64,000 bases of DNA from JBOZRQ01 sp050789255 (GTDB lineage Bacteria > Bacillota > Sulfobacillia > Symbiobacteriales > Symbiobacteriaceae). The notes beneath the pieces were generated by a model, which saw nothing but the letters and a program-made list of their open reading frames with translations, did no database searches and was not told where the DNA came from. Below are positions 18,045 through 26,774 of this stretch, in pieces (positions within the stretch are counted from its first letter, which is position 1; each line of letters begins with the position of its first letter). The stretch spans positions 124,001-188,000 of the forward strand of contig JBOZRQ010000015.1 in NCBI GenBank assembly GCA_050789255.1. The letters run 5' to 3'. Position numbers and translations under genes: made by a program.

Positions 18045-19541
18045 ATGACAAGGATTCGGCTCCTGGCGCTCACCGTACTGGCGCTCATGTTGACCGCCTG
18101 TGGATCAGCGAAGCCGTCCCAGAGTCCGAAGTCTACGTCCAAGCCCCAGTCCACAGCAGATGCCCCGGCCCAGAAGGCCCCCCCTGGCGGCATGACGTTC
18201 CAGGACTACGGCAACAACCCCACCACCTCGACCTCGCGGCAGCCCACCTCCACCTTTGCCATCGACGTGGATACGGCTTCATACACAGTGGTCCGGGAGT
18301 ACATAGAGCGCGGCACTCTGCCCCCGCAGGAGGCCGTTCGGATCGAAGAGTTCATCAACTACTTCCGGCAGCCCTATCCGGCGCCCACCAACCAGGCGGT
18401 TGCCATTCACCTGGAGGCCGGCCCGAGCCCCTTCCGGCCCTATAACCAGCTGGTTCAGGTCGGCCTGAAGGCCAAGGACATTGCCCGGGGCGACCGCAAG
18501 CCGGCCATTCTCACATTCGTGATCGATGTATCGGGATCGATGGACATGGAGAACCGGCTGGGCCTGGTTAAGCAGAGCCTGCGGTTGCTGGTGGAGCAGC
18601 TGCGGGAGGAGGATCGGGTGGGGATCGTAACCTACGGCTCCACGGCCCGCGTCCACCTTGAGCACACGGCGAGCAAGAGCCGCATCCTGGCCGCGATCGA
18701 CAGCCTCGAGCCCAGCGGCTCGACCAACGCCGAGGCCGGGCTGCTGCTGGGGTACGACCTGGCCAGCCGGGCGTTCCAGAAACAGGGGACCAACCGGATC
18801 GTGCTGTGCTCTGACGGGGTCGCCAACGTGGGCGCCACCGGCCCCAAGGAGATCCTGCGGCGCATCGACGACTACCGGGGCCGCGGCATTACCCTGACCA
18901 CCGTGGGCTTCGGCATGGGCAACTACAACGATGAACTGATGGAACAGCTCGCGGATCAGGGCGACGGTCAGTATGCCTACGTCGACGATATCACCGAAGC
19001 CCGGCGCATCTTTGTCGACCAGCTCACCGGCACCCTGGAGACGGTAGCCAAGGACGTGAAGGTGCAGGTGCGCTTCGACTCGGAGCAGGTCGCCAGCTGG
19101 CGTTTGGTGGGCTACGAGAACCGGACCATGGAGAACCAGGAGTTCCGCGACGACGCCGCGGACGCCGGGGAGATGGGCGCCGGCCACAGCGTGACGGCCC
19201 TGTATGAGGTGAAGCTCCGGGAGGCCAACGGTCGGGAGGATCTGGGCAGCGTCACCGTGCGGTATAAGGACCCGTCGACGGGTGAGGTCTCTGAGCTGAG
19301 CGCCCCGATTCAGCGGCGCCTGGTCGCCTCCAGCGTGGCCACAGCCTCGCCGCGGCTGCTCTGGAGCGCCAGCGTGGCCGAGTTCGCCGGGAACCTGAAG
19401 GGCACGCCCTGGGCTTCGGAGACAAGCCTCACGGACATTCTGAAGACCGCCAGCAAGGCCGCCGGCGATCTGGACTCCCCGCAGAGCCACCGCGACTTCC
19501 TGCGCATGGTGGAGGAGACCATGCGCCTGCGCCGCCGCTAA
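18045..19541 (+). CDS. von Willebrand factor type A lipoprotein (YfbK-like)
   Basis: 498 residues. Lipoprotein signal peptide with lipobox LTAC (Cys19), then a Ser/Pro/Thr-rich linker. The YfbK-type N-terminal region (FAIDVDTASYTVVREYI) precedes a VWA domain with a complete MIDAS start (DVSGSMDM, 161-168), and the C-terminal domain contains VKVQVRFD. It should be anchored outside the membrane and bind a partner through a metal ion; partner unknown. ATG 18045 follows GAGGGGG. A terminator-like stem follows the stop. Confidence 0.9.
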   Translation: MTRIRLLALTVLALMLTACGSAKPSQSPKSTSKPQSTADAPAQKAPPGGMTFQDYGNNPTTSTSRQPTSTFAIDVDTASYTVVREYIERGTLPPQEAVRIEEFINYFRQPYPAPTNQAVAIHLEAGPSPFRPYNQLVQVGLKAKDIARGDRKPAILTFVIDVSGSMDMENRLGLVKQSLRLLVEQLREEDRVGIVTYGSTARVHLEHTASKSRILAAIDSLEPSGSTNAEAGLLLGYDLASRAFQKQGTNRIVLCSDGVANVGATGPKEILRRIDDYRGRGITLTTVGFGMGNYNDELMEQLADQGDGQYAYVDDITEARRIFVDQLTGTLETVAKDVKVQVRFDSEQVASWRLVGYENRTMENQEFRDDAADAGEMGAGHSVTALYEVKLREANGREDLGSVTVRYKDPSTGEVSELSAPIQRRLVASSVATASPRLLWSASVAEFAGNLKGTPWASETSLTDILKTASKAAGDLDSPQSHRDFLRMVEETMRLRRR

Positions 19542-19554
19542 CCGGCAGGGACGG

Positions 19555-19591
19555 CGCCCCCGCTGGCGAATCCTATGGGCCAACGGGGGTG
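19555..19591 (+). terminator. Terminator-like hairpin between VWA and CobW genes
   Basis: 13-bp stem with two wobble pairs (19555-19567 with 19579-19591), followed by TCCTTGCTT. The GGGGGTG that would serve as ribosome site for the next gene is inside the 3' arm. Confidence 0.6.
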
Positions 19592-19598
19592 TCCTTGC

Positions 19599-20597
19599 TT
19601 GGATAAGCTGCCGATAACGATTCTGACGGGGTTTCTGGGCGCCGGCAAAACCACGCTGCTCAACCACATCCTGCGGGGCGAACACGGCCTGCGGGTTGGA
19701 GTGATTGTCAACGAGTTCGGCGAGGTCGGCATCGACGGGGAGCTGGTGCTCCAGTCCGACGATGAGCTGATTGAGCTGAACAACGGCTGCATCTGCTGCC
19801 AGGTCCGCACCGACCTGCTGGAGGCGGTGGGGCGGATGCTTTCCCGCCGGCCCCGGGTGGAGTACGTGCTGATCGAGACCACCGGCCTGGCGGACCCGGC
19901 GCCCATTGCCCAGACCTTCATGAGCCACGGGGTGATCGAGGTCTGCCGGCTGGATTCGATCATCACGGTGGTCGACGCCTACAACTTTGAGCGCAATCTG
20001 GAGGCCGACCCGGCGTGCCGGTCGCAGCTGGCCTTCGGTGACCTGCTGCTGCTCAACAAGGTCGACCTGGTCTCGCCGGAGCGGGCCGATGAGGTGGAGC
20101 GGAAGATCCGGGAGATCAACGAAGACGGCCGCATCTTGCGGAGCGAGGGCGCCCGGGTCGACCTGGCCCTGATCCTGGGCGTTGGCGCCTTCGACCCGAA
20201 CCGGCTGCTGCAGAGCGAGGAGCACCACCACTGCCACGGGCCTGAGTGCGACCACCCCGACCATCACCACCATCATCACCACCACGAAGGGCACCTGAGC
20301 GGGATCTCGTCGGTCTCCTTCCGAACCGAGCGCCCCATTGACGCTGAGCTGCTCCACGCCTACATGTGCCGGCTCCCGGTCAATATCTTCCGGGGGAAGG
20401 GCATCCTCAACGTGGTCCAACTACCCGAGCACTCGGTGATCATGCACCAGGTGGGCGACCGGCACGACTTCGAACCGGGTCCCTTCTGGAAGGAAGGCGA
20501 GGTGCGGGAGTCCCGGGTGGTCTTCATCGGCAAGAACCTCAACCGGGAGGAGATCCTGCGGGAACTCGAAGCTTGTTTGGTGACGGACCTTATTTAG
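19599..20597 (+). CDS. CobW/COG0523 family GTPase (metal chaperone)
   Basis: About 332 residues: Walker A (GFLGAGKTT), the CxCC metal motif (NNGCICCQVRTDL), Walker B-like ETTGLADPAP, NKVD guanine motif. A His-rich stretch with eight consecutive His (about 214-238) precedes the CobW C-terminal domain. Such proteins deliver Zn, Co or other metals to client enzymes. TTG 19599 is preferred because GGGGGTG lies 7 bases upstream; ATG 19575 has no ribosome site. The client is not in the window. Confidence 0.9.
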   Translation: MDKLPITILTGFLGAGKTTLLNHILRGEHGLRVGVIVNEFGEVGIDGELVLQSDDELIELNNGCICCQVRTDLLEAVGRMLSRRPRVEYVLIETTGLADPAPIAQTFMSHGVIEVCRLDSIITVVDAYNFERNLEADPACRSQLAFGDLLLLNKVDLVSPERADEVERKIREINEDGRILRSEGARVDLALILGVGAFDPNRLLQSEEHHHCHGPECDHPDHHHHHHHHEGHLSGISSVSFRTERPIDAELLHAYMCRLPVNIFRGKGILNVVQLPEHSVIMHQVGDRHDFEPGPFWKEGEVRESRVVFIGKNLNREEILRELEACLVTDLI

Positions 20598-20819
20598 CCG
20601 CGGACTTCTCGACGTTTCACGCCTTTTCGTCCCCCGCACGACCTCGCCGCTTTGCGGCGCCGTGCTCGGGATGCGCGGATGCCGCAGATTTCGGCAAACA
20701 CGCTGATTACCCAGACTTACCTCACGGCAAATTTAATGTATATTTAGATTTTTGTCGGTGGATATGCCAGGTCATCCGCGATCGGCTCCGAAATCTGCGC
20801 AATCCGCGCATCCGCGGCG
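20597..20819. repeat. Dispersed structured repeat, copy 2 (inverted relative to copy 1)
   Basis: About 223 bp, starting at the last base of the cobW-like stop codon. It reads as the reverse complement of 7529-7809, with identical blocks such as CGCCTTTTCGTCCCCCGCAC. The core is AT-rich (about 20728-20755) and the right end is the AATCCGCGCATCCGCGGC motif. With the terminator and promoter below it fills the 346-base gap before the marR-like gene. Confidence 0.8.
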
Positions 20820-20835
20820 ATATATGTTTTTCAAC

Positions 20836-20861
20836 GGGCGCCGGCCACAGGCGCCCCTTTT
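20836..20861 (+). terminator. Intrinsic terminator upstream of marR-like gene
   Basis: 7-bp GC stem (20836-20842 with 20850-20856), loop GGCCACA, then CTTTTCTCATTTT. It isolates the MarR/ABC operon from upstream transcription. Confidence 0.8.
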
Positions 20862-20873
20862 CTCATTTTGCTC

Positions 20874-20902
20874 TTGCATTGAGAAGCGAGCAGGAGTAAT
20901 AT
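20874..20902 (+). promoter_or_regulatory. Promoter of the marR-ABC exporter operon
   Basis: TTGCAT (20874-20879), 17-base spacer, TAATAT (20897-20902); good sigma-A match directly before the operator. Confidence 0.7.
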
Positions 20903-20905
20903 CTG

Positions 20906-20933
20906 GTTCTGTACAGAACGTTCTCTTGTGAAC
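20906..20933 (+). promoter_or_regulatory. Tandem operator, probable MarR autoregulation site
   Basis: Two abutting 14-bp GTTC-N6-GAAC sites. GTTCTGTACAGAAC (20906-20919) is a perfect palindrome, and GTTCTCTTGTGAAC (20920-20933) is a second site with matching half-sites. They cover the expected transcription start and end 10 bases before the MarR start codon, so binding should block transcription. Confidence 0.7.
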
Positions 20934-20943
20934 GAGGTGTGAA

Positions 20944-21390
20944 ATGGCAACATCCGACCTTCGCAGCGAAATCGGACAGCTGTGGCACCATGTCAATCGT
21001 GAGATTCACGAACGCGTGCGCCATGCTTTTCGCGACTCGGACCTGACCCCCATGATCCTGATGATGATCCGCATTATTGAAGAGCACGAGGGGATCACGG
21101 TCAGCGAACTGGCCAGGCGCTCAAACACGGTCAAGAGCCACGTCTCCAAGGTGATTGACCAGTTGGTGAGGCAAGGGTATGTGGAGAAACGGTCCGACCC
21201 GTCCGACCAGCGCTTACTTCGCATCTATCCTACCAAGGCGGCCGGCGAGATCAAGGAGGAGATGATGAAGCGGGCGAGAAGCGCCTGGAGTGAAGCGCTC
21301 GAGGGCGTACCGGAGGCCGAACTGGAGAGCCTGGCCACCGGCCTGCGCTCGCTCATGAAGGCCATTGACCAAAGTAAGAACCAAGACTAA
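20944..21390 (+). CDS. MarR family transcriptional regulator
   Basis: 148-residue winged-helix protein. The recognition region is TVSELARRSNTVKSHVSKVIDQLVRQGYVEKRSDPSDQR, with the wing Asp/Arg typical of MarR. It is first gene of an operon with two ABC exporter subunits and has a tandem palindrome in its own leader. It is therefore most likely a drug-responsive repressor of the exporter, as known for BmrR/LmrR-like arrangements. ATG 20944 follows GAGGTGTG. Confidence 0.92.
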   Translation: MATSDLRSEIGQLWHHVNREIHERVRHAFRDSDLTPMILMMIRIIEEHEGITVSELARRSNTVKSHVSKVIDQLVRQGYVEKRSDPSDQRLLRIYPTKAAGEIKEEMMKRARSAWSEALEGVPEAELESLATGLRSLMKAIDQSKNQD

Positions 21391-21410
21391 TCGGGTGGGA
21401 GTGGCTTACC

Positions 21411-23138
21411 TTGTTAAAGTTGATGCGATACTTGAAGCCATACGCTTTGGCGGTGGCTGCGACCCTGGTGCTTGTTTTTGTACAGTCGATGACCGATCTC
21501 TATTTGCCTAACCTGATGTCCGAAATCGTCAACACGGGCATCGTCAAGGGCGACACCGACTTCATCTGGCACGTGGGCGGACGGATGCTCGGGGTGGCGG
21601 CAATTGGCGCCGTCGCTGCGATTCTGGCCAGCTACTACGCCGCCCGGGTGGCTACGGCGATGGGCCGCGACCTGCGCTCGAAGATCTTCACCAAGGTCGA
21701 GTCCTTCTCGCTCCACGAGTTCGACAAGCTGGGCACCTCCACCCTGATCACCCGCACCACCAACGACATCACCCAGGTGCAGCAGGTTATGGTGATGATC
21801 CTCCGCCTGATGACCATGGCCCCGATGATGATGATCGGCGGTATCGTGATGGCCGTCTCCAAGGACCCCACCCTCTCCCTGGTGATCGTGGTGGTCATCC
21901 CGGTGCTGGTGGGCGTCCTGGGGCTGCTGGCCTACCTGGGCATCCCGCTCTTCAAGTCCAGGCAGCTCAAGCTCGACAAGCTGAACCTGGTCGTTCGGGA
22001 GGGTCTGACCGGCATTCGGGTTATCCGGGCGTTCAACCGGATCAGCCATGAGAAGGGCCGGTTTGTCGAGGCCAACCTGGACTTGACCCACGTGGCCACC
22101 AAGGTGAACCGCATCATGGGCGCCCTGATGCCCGTAATGATGGTGCTGATGAACTTCACCTCGATCGCCATCATCTGGTTCGGCGGCATCCGCATTGACG
22201 AGGGCCACATGCAGGTCGGCGACCTGATGGCCTTCATCCAGTACGTGATCCAGATTCTCTTCTCGCTGATGATGGTCTCCTTCATCTTCATTATGGTGCC
22301 CCAGGCCTCGGCCTCGGCGGTCCGCATCCTTGAGGTGCTGGCGGTCGAGCCGAAGATCAAGGACGCCCAGGAGGTCCTCTCCTCCGGCGCTTCCAAGGGG
22401 TACGTGGAGTTCCAGAACGTCACCTTCAGCTACCCCGGTGCCGAGGAGCCCGCTGTTCGGGATATCTCCTTCAAGGCCGGCCCTGGCGAGGTGACGGCGA
22501 TCATTGGCGGCACGGGCTCGGGCAAGTCGACCTTGGTCAACCTGATTCCCCGCTTCTACGACGTGGACAGCGGCAAGGTGCTGGTGGACGGCGTCGACGT
22601 GCGGGCGATGGCCCAGGACGCCCTGCGGGCCAAGATCGGTTTCATCCCGCAGACCGCCCTCCTCTTCAGCGGCTCGATCACTGAGAACATCCGTTACGGC
22701 AAGGAGGACGCCTCGCCGGAGGAGGTCCAGCGGGCCGCCCAGATCGCCCAGGCCGCCGACTTCATCGCCGAGATGGGCGAGAAGTACGAGGCGGCCATCG
22801 CCCAGGGCGGCACCAACGTGTCCGGCGGCCAGAAGCAGCGGCTCACCATCGCTCGGGCCCTGGTGCGGCGCCCGGAGATCTACGTCTTCGACGACAACTT
22901 CTCCGCCCTCGACTTCAAGACCGACGCCAGGCTGCGTGCGGCCCTGCGCGAAGAGACCGCCAACGCCACCGTGTTGATCGTGGCCCAGCGGGTCAGCACC
23001 GTCATGGATGCCGACCGGATCATCGTCCTCGATGAGGGCCAGGTCGCAGGCATGGGCACGCACAGGGAGCTGCTGAAGAGCTGCCAGGTCTACCGTGAGA
23101 TCGTGGCGTCGCAGCTGAGTGAGGAGGAACTCGCATGA
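21411..23138 (+). CDS. ABC exporter subunit with degenerate catalytic site (BmrC/LmrC-like)
   Basis: 575 residues: six-helix exporter membrane domain (1-300), then ATPase domain with Walker A GGTGSGKST (366-374), canonical signature NVSGGQ (469-474) and Walker B YVFDD. Asp495 replaces the catalytic Glu. This is the degenerate half found in heterodimeric multidrug exporters. Start is TTG 21411. The stop overlaps the partner's start (ATGA), so the two chains are made together. Likely exports amphipathic drugs or lipids; substrate unknown. Confidence 0.92.
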   Translation: MLKLMRYLKPYALAVAATLVLVFVQSMTDLYLPNLMSEIVNTGIVKGDTDFIWHVGGRMLGVAAIGAVAAILASYYAARVATAMGRDLRSKIFTKVESFSLHEFDKLGTSTLITRTTNDITQVQQVMVMILRLMTMAPMMMIGGIVMAVSKDPTLSLVIVVVIPVLVGVLGLLAYLGIPLFKSRQLKLDKLNLVVREGLTGIRVIRAFNRISHEKGRFVEANLDLTHVATKVNRIMGALMPVMMVLMNFTSIAIIWFGGIRIDEGHMQVGDLMAFIQYVIQILFSLMMVSFIFIMVPQASASAVRILEVLAVEPKIKDAQEVLSSGASKGYVEFQNVTFSYPGAEEPAVRDISFKAGPGEVTAIIGGTGSGKSTLVNLIPRFYDVDSGKVLVDGVDVRAMAQDALRAKIGFIPQTALLFSGSITENIRYGKEDASPEEVQRAAQIAQAADFIAEMGEKYEAAIAQGGTNVSGGQKQRLTIARALVRRPEIYVFDDNFSALDFKTDARLRAALREETANATVLIVAQRVSTVMDADRIIVLDEGQVAGMGTHRELLKSCQVYREIVASQLSEEELA

Positions 23139-25012
23139 GCCAGCCTAACAACAAAGACAGGCAGCCCGCAGGCCCCCGTTTCGGCCCCGGCCCTGGCTTC
23201 GGCATGCCGATGCAGAAGGCCAAGGACTTCAAGGGCACCCTGCGCCGCCTGATGGTCTACCTGAAGCCCCGCCGGCTCCACCTGGCCGTAGTCGTCCTCA
23301 TGGCGATCCTGAGCACCGTATTCGCCATTGTCAGCCCGAAGATCATGGGCAAGGCGACGACCAAGCTCTTCGAGGGCCTGATGATGAAGTTCCGCGGGGT
23401 GCCCGGCGCCCACGTCGACTTTGACTACATCGCCAATATCCTGATCACCCTGGCCGTGCTCTACGTGGTCAGTGCAGTCTTTGGCTACCTCCAGCAGTGG
23501 ATCATGGCGGGCATCTCCCAGCGCACCGTGTTCGACATCCGCAACGATGTGAACGAGAAGCTGGCCCGCCTGCCGCTCAAGTTCTTCGACGGCCGGACCC
23601 ACGGCGAGATCCTGAGCCGGGTGACGAATGACGTCGACAATATCAGCAACACGATGCAGCAGAGCCTGACGCAGCTGATCACCTCCATCGTAACGATCAT
23701 CGGCGTCATCATCATGATGCTGACGATCAGCCCGTGGCTTACGCTGGTCACCATCGTCACCCTCCCCCTCTCCGGCCTCGTGACGGCTGGGGTGGCGAAG
23801 CGCTCCCAGACCTACTTCAAGGCCCAGCAGAAGGTGCTCGGCGAGCTGAACGGCCACGTCGAGGAGATGTTCACGGGCCACAAGATCATCAAGGCCTATG
23901 GCCGTGAGGCCCAGTCGATCGCCGAGTTCAACCGGCTTAACGAGCAGCTGTACAACGCTGGCTGGCGGGCGCAGTTCATCTCCGGCATCATCATGCCGCT
24001 GATCATGTTCGTGGGCAACATCGGCTATGTGCTGGTCTGCGTGGTGGGCGGCATCTTCGTGACCAAGCAGCGCATTCAGATCGGCGACATTCAGGCGTTC
24101 ATTCAGTACTCCCGGCAGTTCAGCCAGCCCATCGCCCAGATGGCGCAGATCACCAACATGATCCAGTCGACCATCGCCGCCGCCGAGCGGGTCTTCGAGC
24201 TGATGGACGAGGTCGAGGAGCTCGCTGACCCGGCCAACGCCAAGGAGCTGGCGAACCCGCAGGGCGAGGTACGCTTCGAGCACGTCAAGTTCGGTTACAA
24301 GCCCGAGCAGCCGCTGATCGAGGACATGAACATCGACGTAAAGCCCGGCCAGGTGATCGCCATCGTCGGCCCCACCGGCGCCGGCAAGACCACCCTGGTC
24401 AACCTGCTGATGCGCTTCTACGAGATCTCCGCAGGCAAGATCACCGTCGACGGCGTCGACATTCGGGACTTCAAGCGTGGCGACCTGCGCAGCAAGTTCG
24501 GCATGGTGCTTCAGGACACGTGGCTCTTCCACGGGACCATTCGGGAGAACATCGCTTACGGGCGCCCCGGCGCCACCTTCGAGGATGTCGTGCGGGCGGC
24601 CAAGGCAGCCCATGCGGACCACTTTATCCGCACGTTGCCCGAGGGCTACGATACGGTCCTGAACGAGGAAGCCTCGAACATTTCGCAGGGTCAGAAGCAG
24701 CTGCTGACCATCGCCCGGGCGATTCTGGCCGACCCGGCGATCCTGATTCTCGACGAGGCGACCAGCAGCGTCGACACCCGTACGGAGGTCTTCATCCAGC
24801 GGGCGATGAAGGAGCTCATGCAGAACCGCACTAGCTTCGTGATCGCTCACCGGCTCTCGACGATTCGCGACGCCGACCTGATCCTGGTGATGAACCACGG
24901 CAGCGTGATCGAGCAGGGCACGCACCGCGAGCTGCTGGCTGCGGGCGGCTTCTACGCCGACCTGTACAACAGCCAGTTCACGGGCGGCAGGGTCGAGAGC
25001 GAGGCTGTCTAG
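23135..25012 (+). CDS. ABC exporter subunit with catalytic Glu (BmrD/LmrD-like)
   Basis: 625 residues with a Pro/Gly-rich N-terminal extension (about 1-30), six membrane helices, and an ATPase domain with Walker A GPTGAGKTT (412-420) and Walker B LILDE (Glu541 present). The signature is altered to NISQGQ (515-520). Paired with the upstream chain it gives one consensus and one degenerate ATP site. ATG 23135 overlaps the upstream stop by 4 bases and follows GAGGAGG. A terminator ends the operon. Confidence 0.92.
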   Translation: MSQPNNKDRQPAGPRFGPGPGFGMPMQKAKDFKGTLRRLMVYLKPRRLHLAVVVLMAILSTVFAIVSPKIMGKATTKLFEGLMMKFRGVPGAHVDFDYIANILITLAVLYVVSAVFGYLQQWIMAGISQRTVFDIRNDVNEKLARLPLKFFDGRTHGEILSRVTNDVDNISNTMQQSLTQLITSIVTIIGVIIMMLTISPWLTLVTIVTLPLSGLVTAGVAKRSQTYFKAQQKVLGELNGHVEEMFTGHKIIKAYGREAQSIAEFNRLNEQLYNAGWRAQFISGIIMPLIMFVGNIGYVLVCVVGGIFVTKQRIQIGDIQAFIQYSRQFSQPIAQMAQITNMIQSTIAAAERVFELMDEVEELADPANAKELANPQGEVRFEHVKFGYKPEQPLIEDMNIDVKPGQVIAIVGPTGAGKTTLVNLLMRFYEISAGKITVDGVDIRDFKRGDLRSKFGMVLQDTWLFHGTIRENIAYGRPGATFEDVVRAAKAAHADHFIRTLPEGYDTVLNEEASNISQGQKQLLTIARAILADPAILILDEATSSVDTRTEVFIQRAMKELMQNRTSFVIAHRLSTIRDADLILVMNHGSVIEQGTHRELLAAGGFYADLYNSQFTGGRVESEAV

Positions 25013-25023
25013 GGAAAAATGAT

Positions 25024-25059
25024 AGGAGGGCATACCCACTGGGTAGGCCCTCCTTTTTG
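25024..25059. terminator. Bidirectional terminator between ABC exporter and gntR-like genes
   Basis: Outer stem AGGAGGG/CCCTCCT (25024-25030 with 25048-25054), inner ACCC/GGGT, T-run on the plus strand and A-run at 25015-25019 on the other side. Confidence 0.85.
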
Positions 25060-25064
25060 ATTCC

Positions 25065-25742
25065 TTAGCGCAGGAACGTTCGGTTCTGGTCGTGGAGCGA
25101 TCGCTCGGCCCAGGTTCGGAAGTTCACTGCGGTGTTGAGCTTATGCTGCCGGGCCAGTCGTTCGATTAGCTCCAGCGAATCGCCGCGCTCAATGCAGTCG
25201 AGCAGTTCCATGTGCTCTGTCACCGAAGCGGGGGCACGGCCGGGAATAAAGCCGAAGACGTTGTGGCGGATCTGGTCCATGCGCTGGAAGCCCCGCCGAA
25301 TCGCTTCCCACAGATAGGCGTTGGGACAGCGTTCGTAGATCAGGATGTGAAACTCGCGGTTGAGCCGCGCAAAGCTCGGAAAATCATGCACGCCAATCGC
25401 AGACTCCATCTGTCTGGTGATCTCCCGAAGGCGCTGGAGATCCTCTGGCCCCAGGTGAGGCGCAGCCGCCGCGGTGGCGTAGCCCTCCAAAACGGCCAAC
25501 ACTTCCAGGGTCTCCAGATAGGCCGATTCATCCACGGGCGCCACCGAGGCACCGGCGTTAGGGCTGAAAACGACCAGCCCCTCGGCTTCCAGCCTGCGGA
25601 CCGCCTCGCGAACAGGAATGGTGCTCGCCCCCAGCTCCTTGGCCAGTTGATTAATCACCAGGCGAAACCCGGGGGTATACCGACCCGTCAGGATTCGCTC
25701 CCGAATCGTCCGGTAGGCCGCTTCCTGCTTCGATATCGACAT
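25065..25742 (-). CDS. GntR/FadR-type regulator (FCD domain)
   Basis: 225 residues: N-terminal winged helix (about 1-75, with INQLAKELGASTIPVREAVR as recognition region) and an FCD ligand domain. The FCD domain has the metal/acid-binding Asp/His residues in RLNREFHILIYE and SVTEHMELLD. It is the last gene of the TctCBA/dehydrogenase operon and most likely senses its 2-hydroxy- or keto-acid substrate. The palindromic ATCGTATACGAT repeats before the first gene of this operon are the natural target. Confidence 0.9.
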   Translation of the reverse strand: MSISKQEAAYRTIRERILTGRYTPGFRLVINQLAKELGASTIPVREAVRRLEAEGLVVFSPNAGASVAPVDESAYLETLEVLAVLEGYATAAAAPHLGPEDLQRLREITRQMESAIGVHDFPSFARLNREFHILIYERCPNAYLWEAIRRGFQRMDQIRHNVFGFIPGRAPASVTEHMELLDCIERGDSLELIERLARQHKLNTAVNFRTWAERSLHDQNRTFLR

Positions 25743-25776
25743 GGGAGCCCTCCCGTTCTTATGCGCTTCTCTTCCT

Positions 25777-26748
25777 TTAGCGACGCCGCTCCCAAACCTG
25801 GGGGTTCACCAGGTTCAGCGGCCGCTCCCCCGCAAGCGCAAGGTGCAGGTTCTGCACGGTCTCCATGCCTACGGCCGTCATAGCCTCACGGGTGTAGGCG
25901 CCCATGTGCGGTGTGCCGATGAAATTGGGCAACGTGAGCAGCGGATTGTCAGGCCGCGTTGGTTCACTTGAGAAGACGTCCAAACCGGCACCGGCGATAC
26001 GCCCCGAGGCCAGGGCCTCAAAGAGCGCCATCTCATCGACGATCGAACCCCTGGAGAGATTGAACAGGTAGGCAGATCGCTTCATCCTAGCCAGTTCGGG
26101 TGCGCTGATCAGCCCGCGTGTCTGCTCACTGAGCGGGATGTGGATCGTCACGAAGTCGCTGCGCTGTAGCAGCTCCTCTTTGGACACGTAGGTGATCCCG
26201 TGCTCCTGAGCAAAGGCATGATCCGGGTACAGGTCGTAGGCAAGGATCTGCATTTCAAAACCGTGGGCCCGGCGGGCGACCTGCCGCCCAATCCGCCCCG
26301 TCCCAATGATACCGAGCGTCTTCCGCCACACCTCGGTCCCCATCATGCGGGGCCACTCGCCGCGCTTTACCGCCTGGTCGGCGACGCATAGCGAACGGGC
26401 GGCGCCCAACATGAGGGCAAAGGCCAGGTCGGCCACCGCATCGGTGTTGCCGGCGGGCACGTTCACCACCATGATGCCGGCCCGCGTTGCCGCCGCCACA
26501 TCGATGTTGTCGACCCCGACGCCGTGCTTGCAGATGATCCTCGCCTGGTCGGCTGCCTGGATCACCCGTTCTGTGCAGGGCTCAATGCCAACGATGATGG
26601 CGTCCACACCACGCACAGCCTGAACGAGCATCTCTTCGGAGGGGTTCGGTTGGGTCTTCACCAGGGTGTAGCCATGGTTCTCAAGGAAACGCACAGGCTC
26701 GTCGGAGAAGCGTGCAAAGCTAGGAGAGCTGGACAAGACCTTCGCCAT
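25777..26748 (-). CDS. D-isomer-specific 2-hydroxyacid dehydrogenase
   Basis: 323 residues: NAD-binding GTGRIG (149-154) inside a Rossmann fold; catalytic Arg in FNLSRGSIVDE, Glu further on, and His in GTPHMGAYT. The family covers 3-phosphoglycerate dehydrogenase, glyoxylate reductase and (S)-sulfolactate dehydrogenase; no ACT domain, so serine biosynthesis is unlikely. It lies 26 bases after the Ldh-family gene and before gntR. With the stereochemically different Ldh-type enzyme it may invert a 2-hydroxy acid through the keto acid (inference). Confidence 0.88.
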   Translation of the reverse strand: MAKVLSSSPSFARFSDEPVRFLENHGYTLVKTQPNPSEEMLVQAVRGVDAIIVGIEPCTERVIQAADQARIICKHGVGVDNIDVAAATRAGIMVVNVPAGNTDAVADLAFALMLGAARSLCVADQAVKRGEWPRMMGTEVWRKTLGIIGTGRIGRQVARRAHGFEMQILAYDLYPDHAFAQEHGITYVSKEELLQRSDFVTIHIPLSEQTRGLISAPELARMKRSAYLFNLSRGSIVDEMALFEALASGRIAGAGLDVFSSEPTRPDNPLLTLPNFIGTPHMGAYTREAMTAVGMETVQNLHLALAGERPLNLVNPQVWERRR

Positions 26749-26774
26749 GCTGCTCTCAGTCCTTTCCTGTTACT

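Noticed and set aside
20240..20290. His-codon-rich stretch as a possible repeat or CRISPR-like array
   Set aside because: It is the His-rich metal-binding loop inside the CobW-type protein; no spacer/repeat structure.
20366..20899. Open frame sharing DFSTFHAFSSPAR-type peptide with the one at 7606
   Set aside because: The shared peptide is translation of the repeat DNA, not a conserved protein.
21414..23063. Long open frame antisense to the first ABC exporter gene, and similar long antisense frames at 1078-2559, 2324-3931 and 23090-25039
   Set aside because: They lie opposite well-supported enzymes, have the skewed Asp/His/Val/Gly composition of GC-rich shadows, no ribosome sites and no family features.
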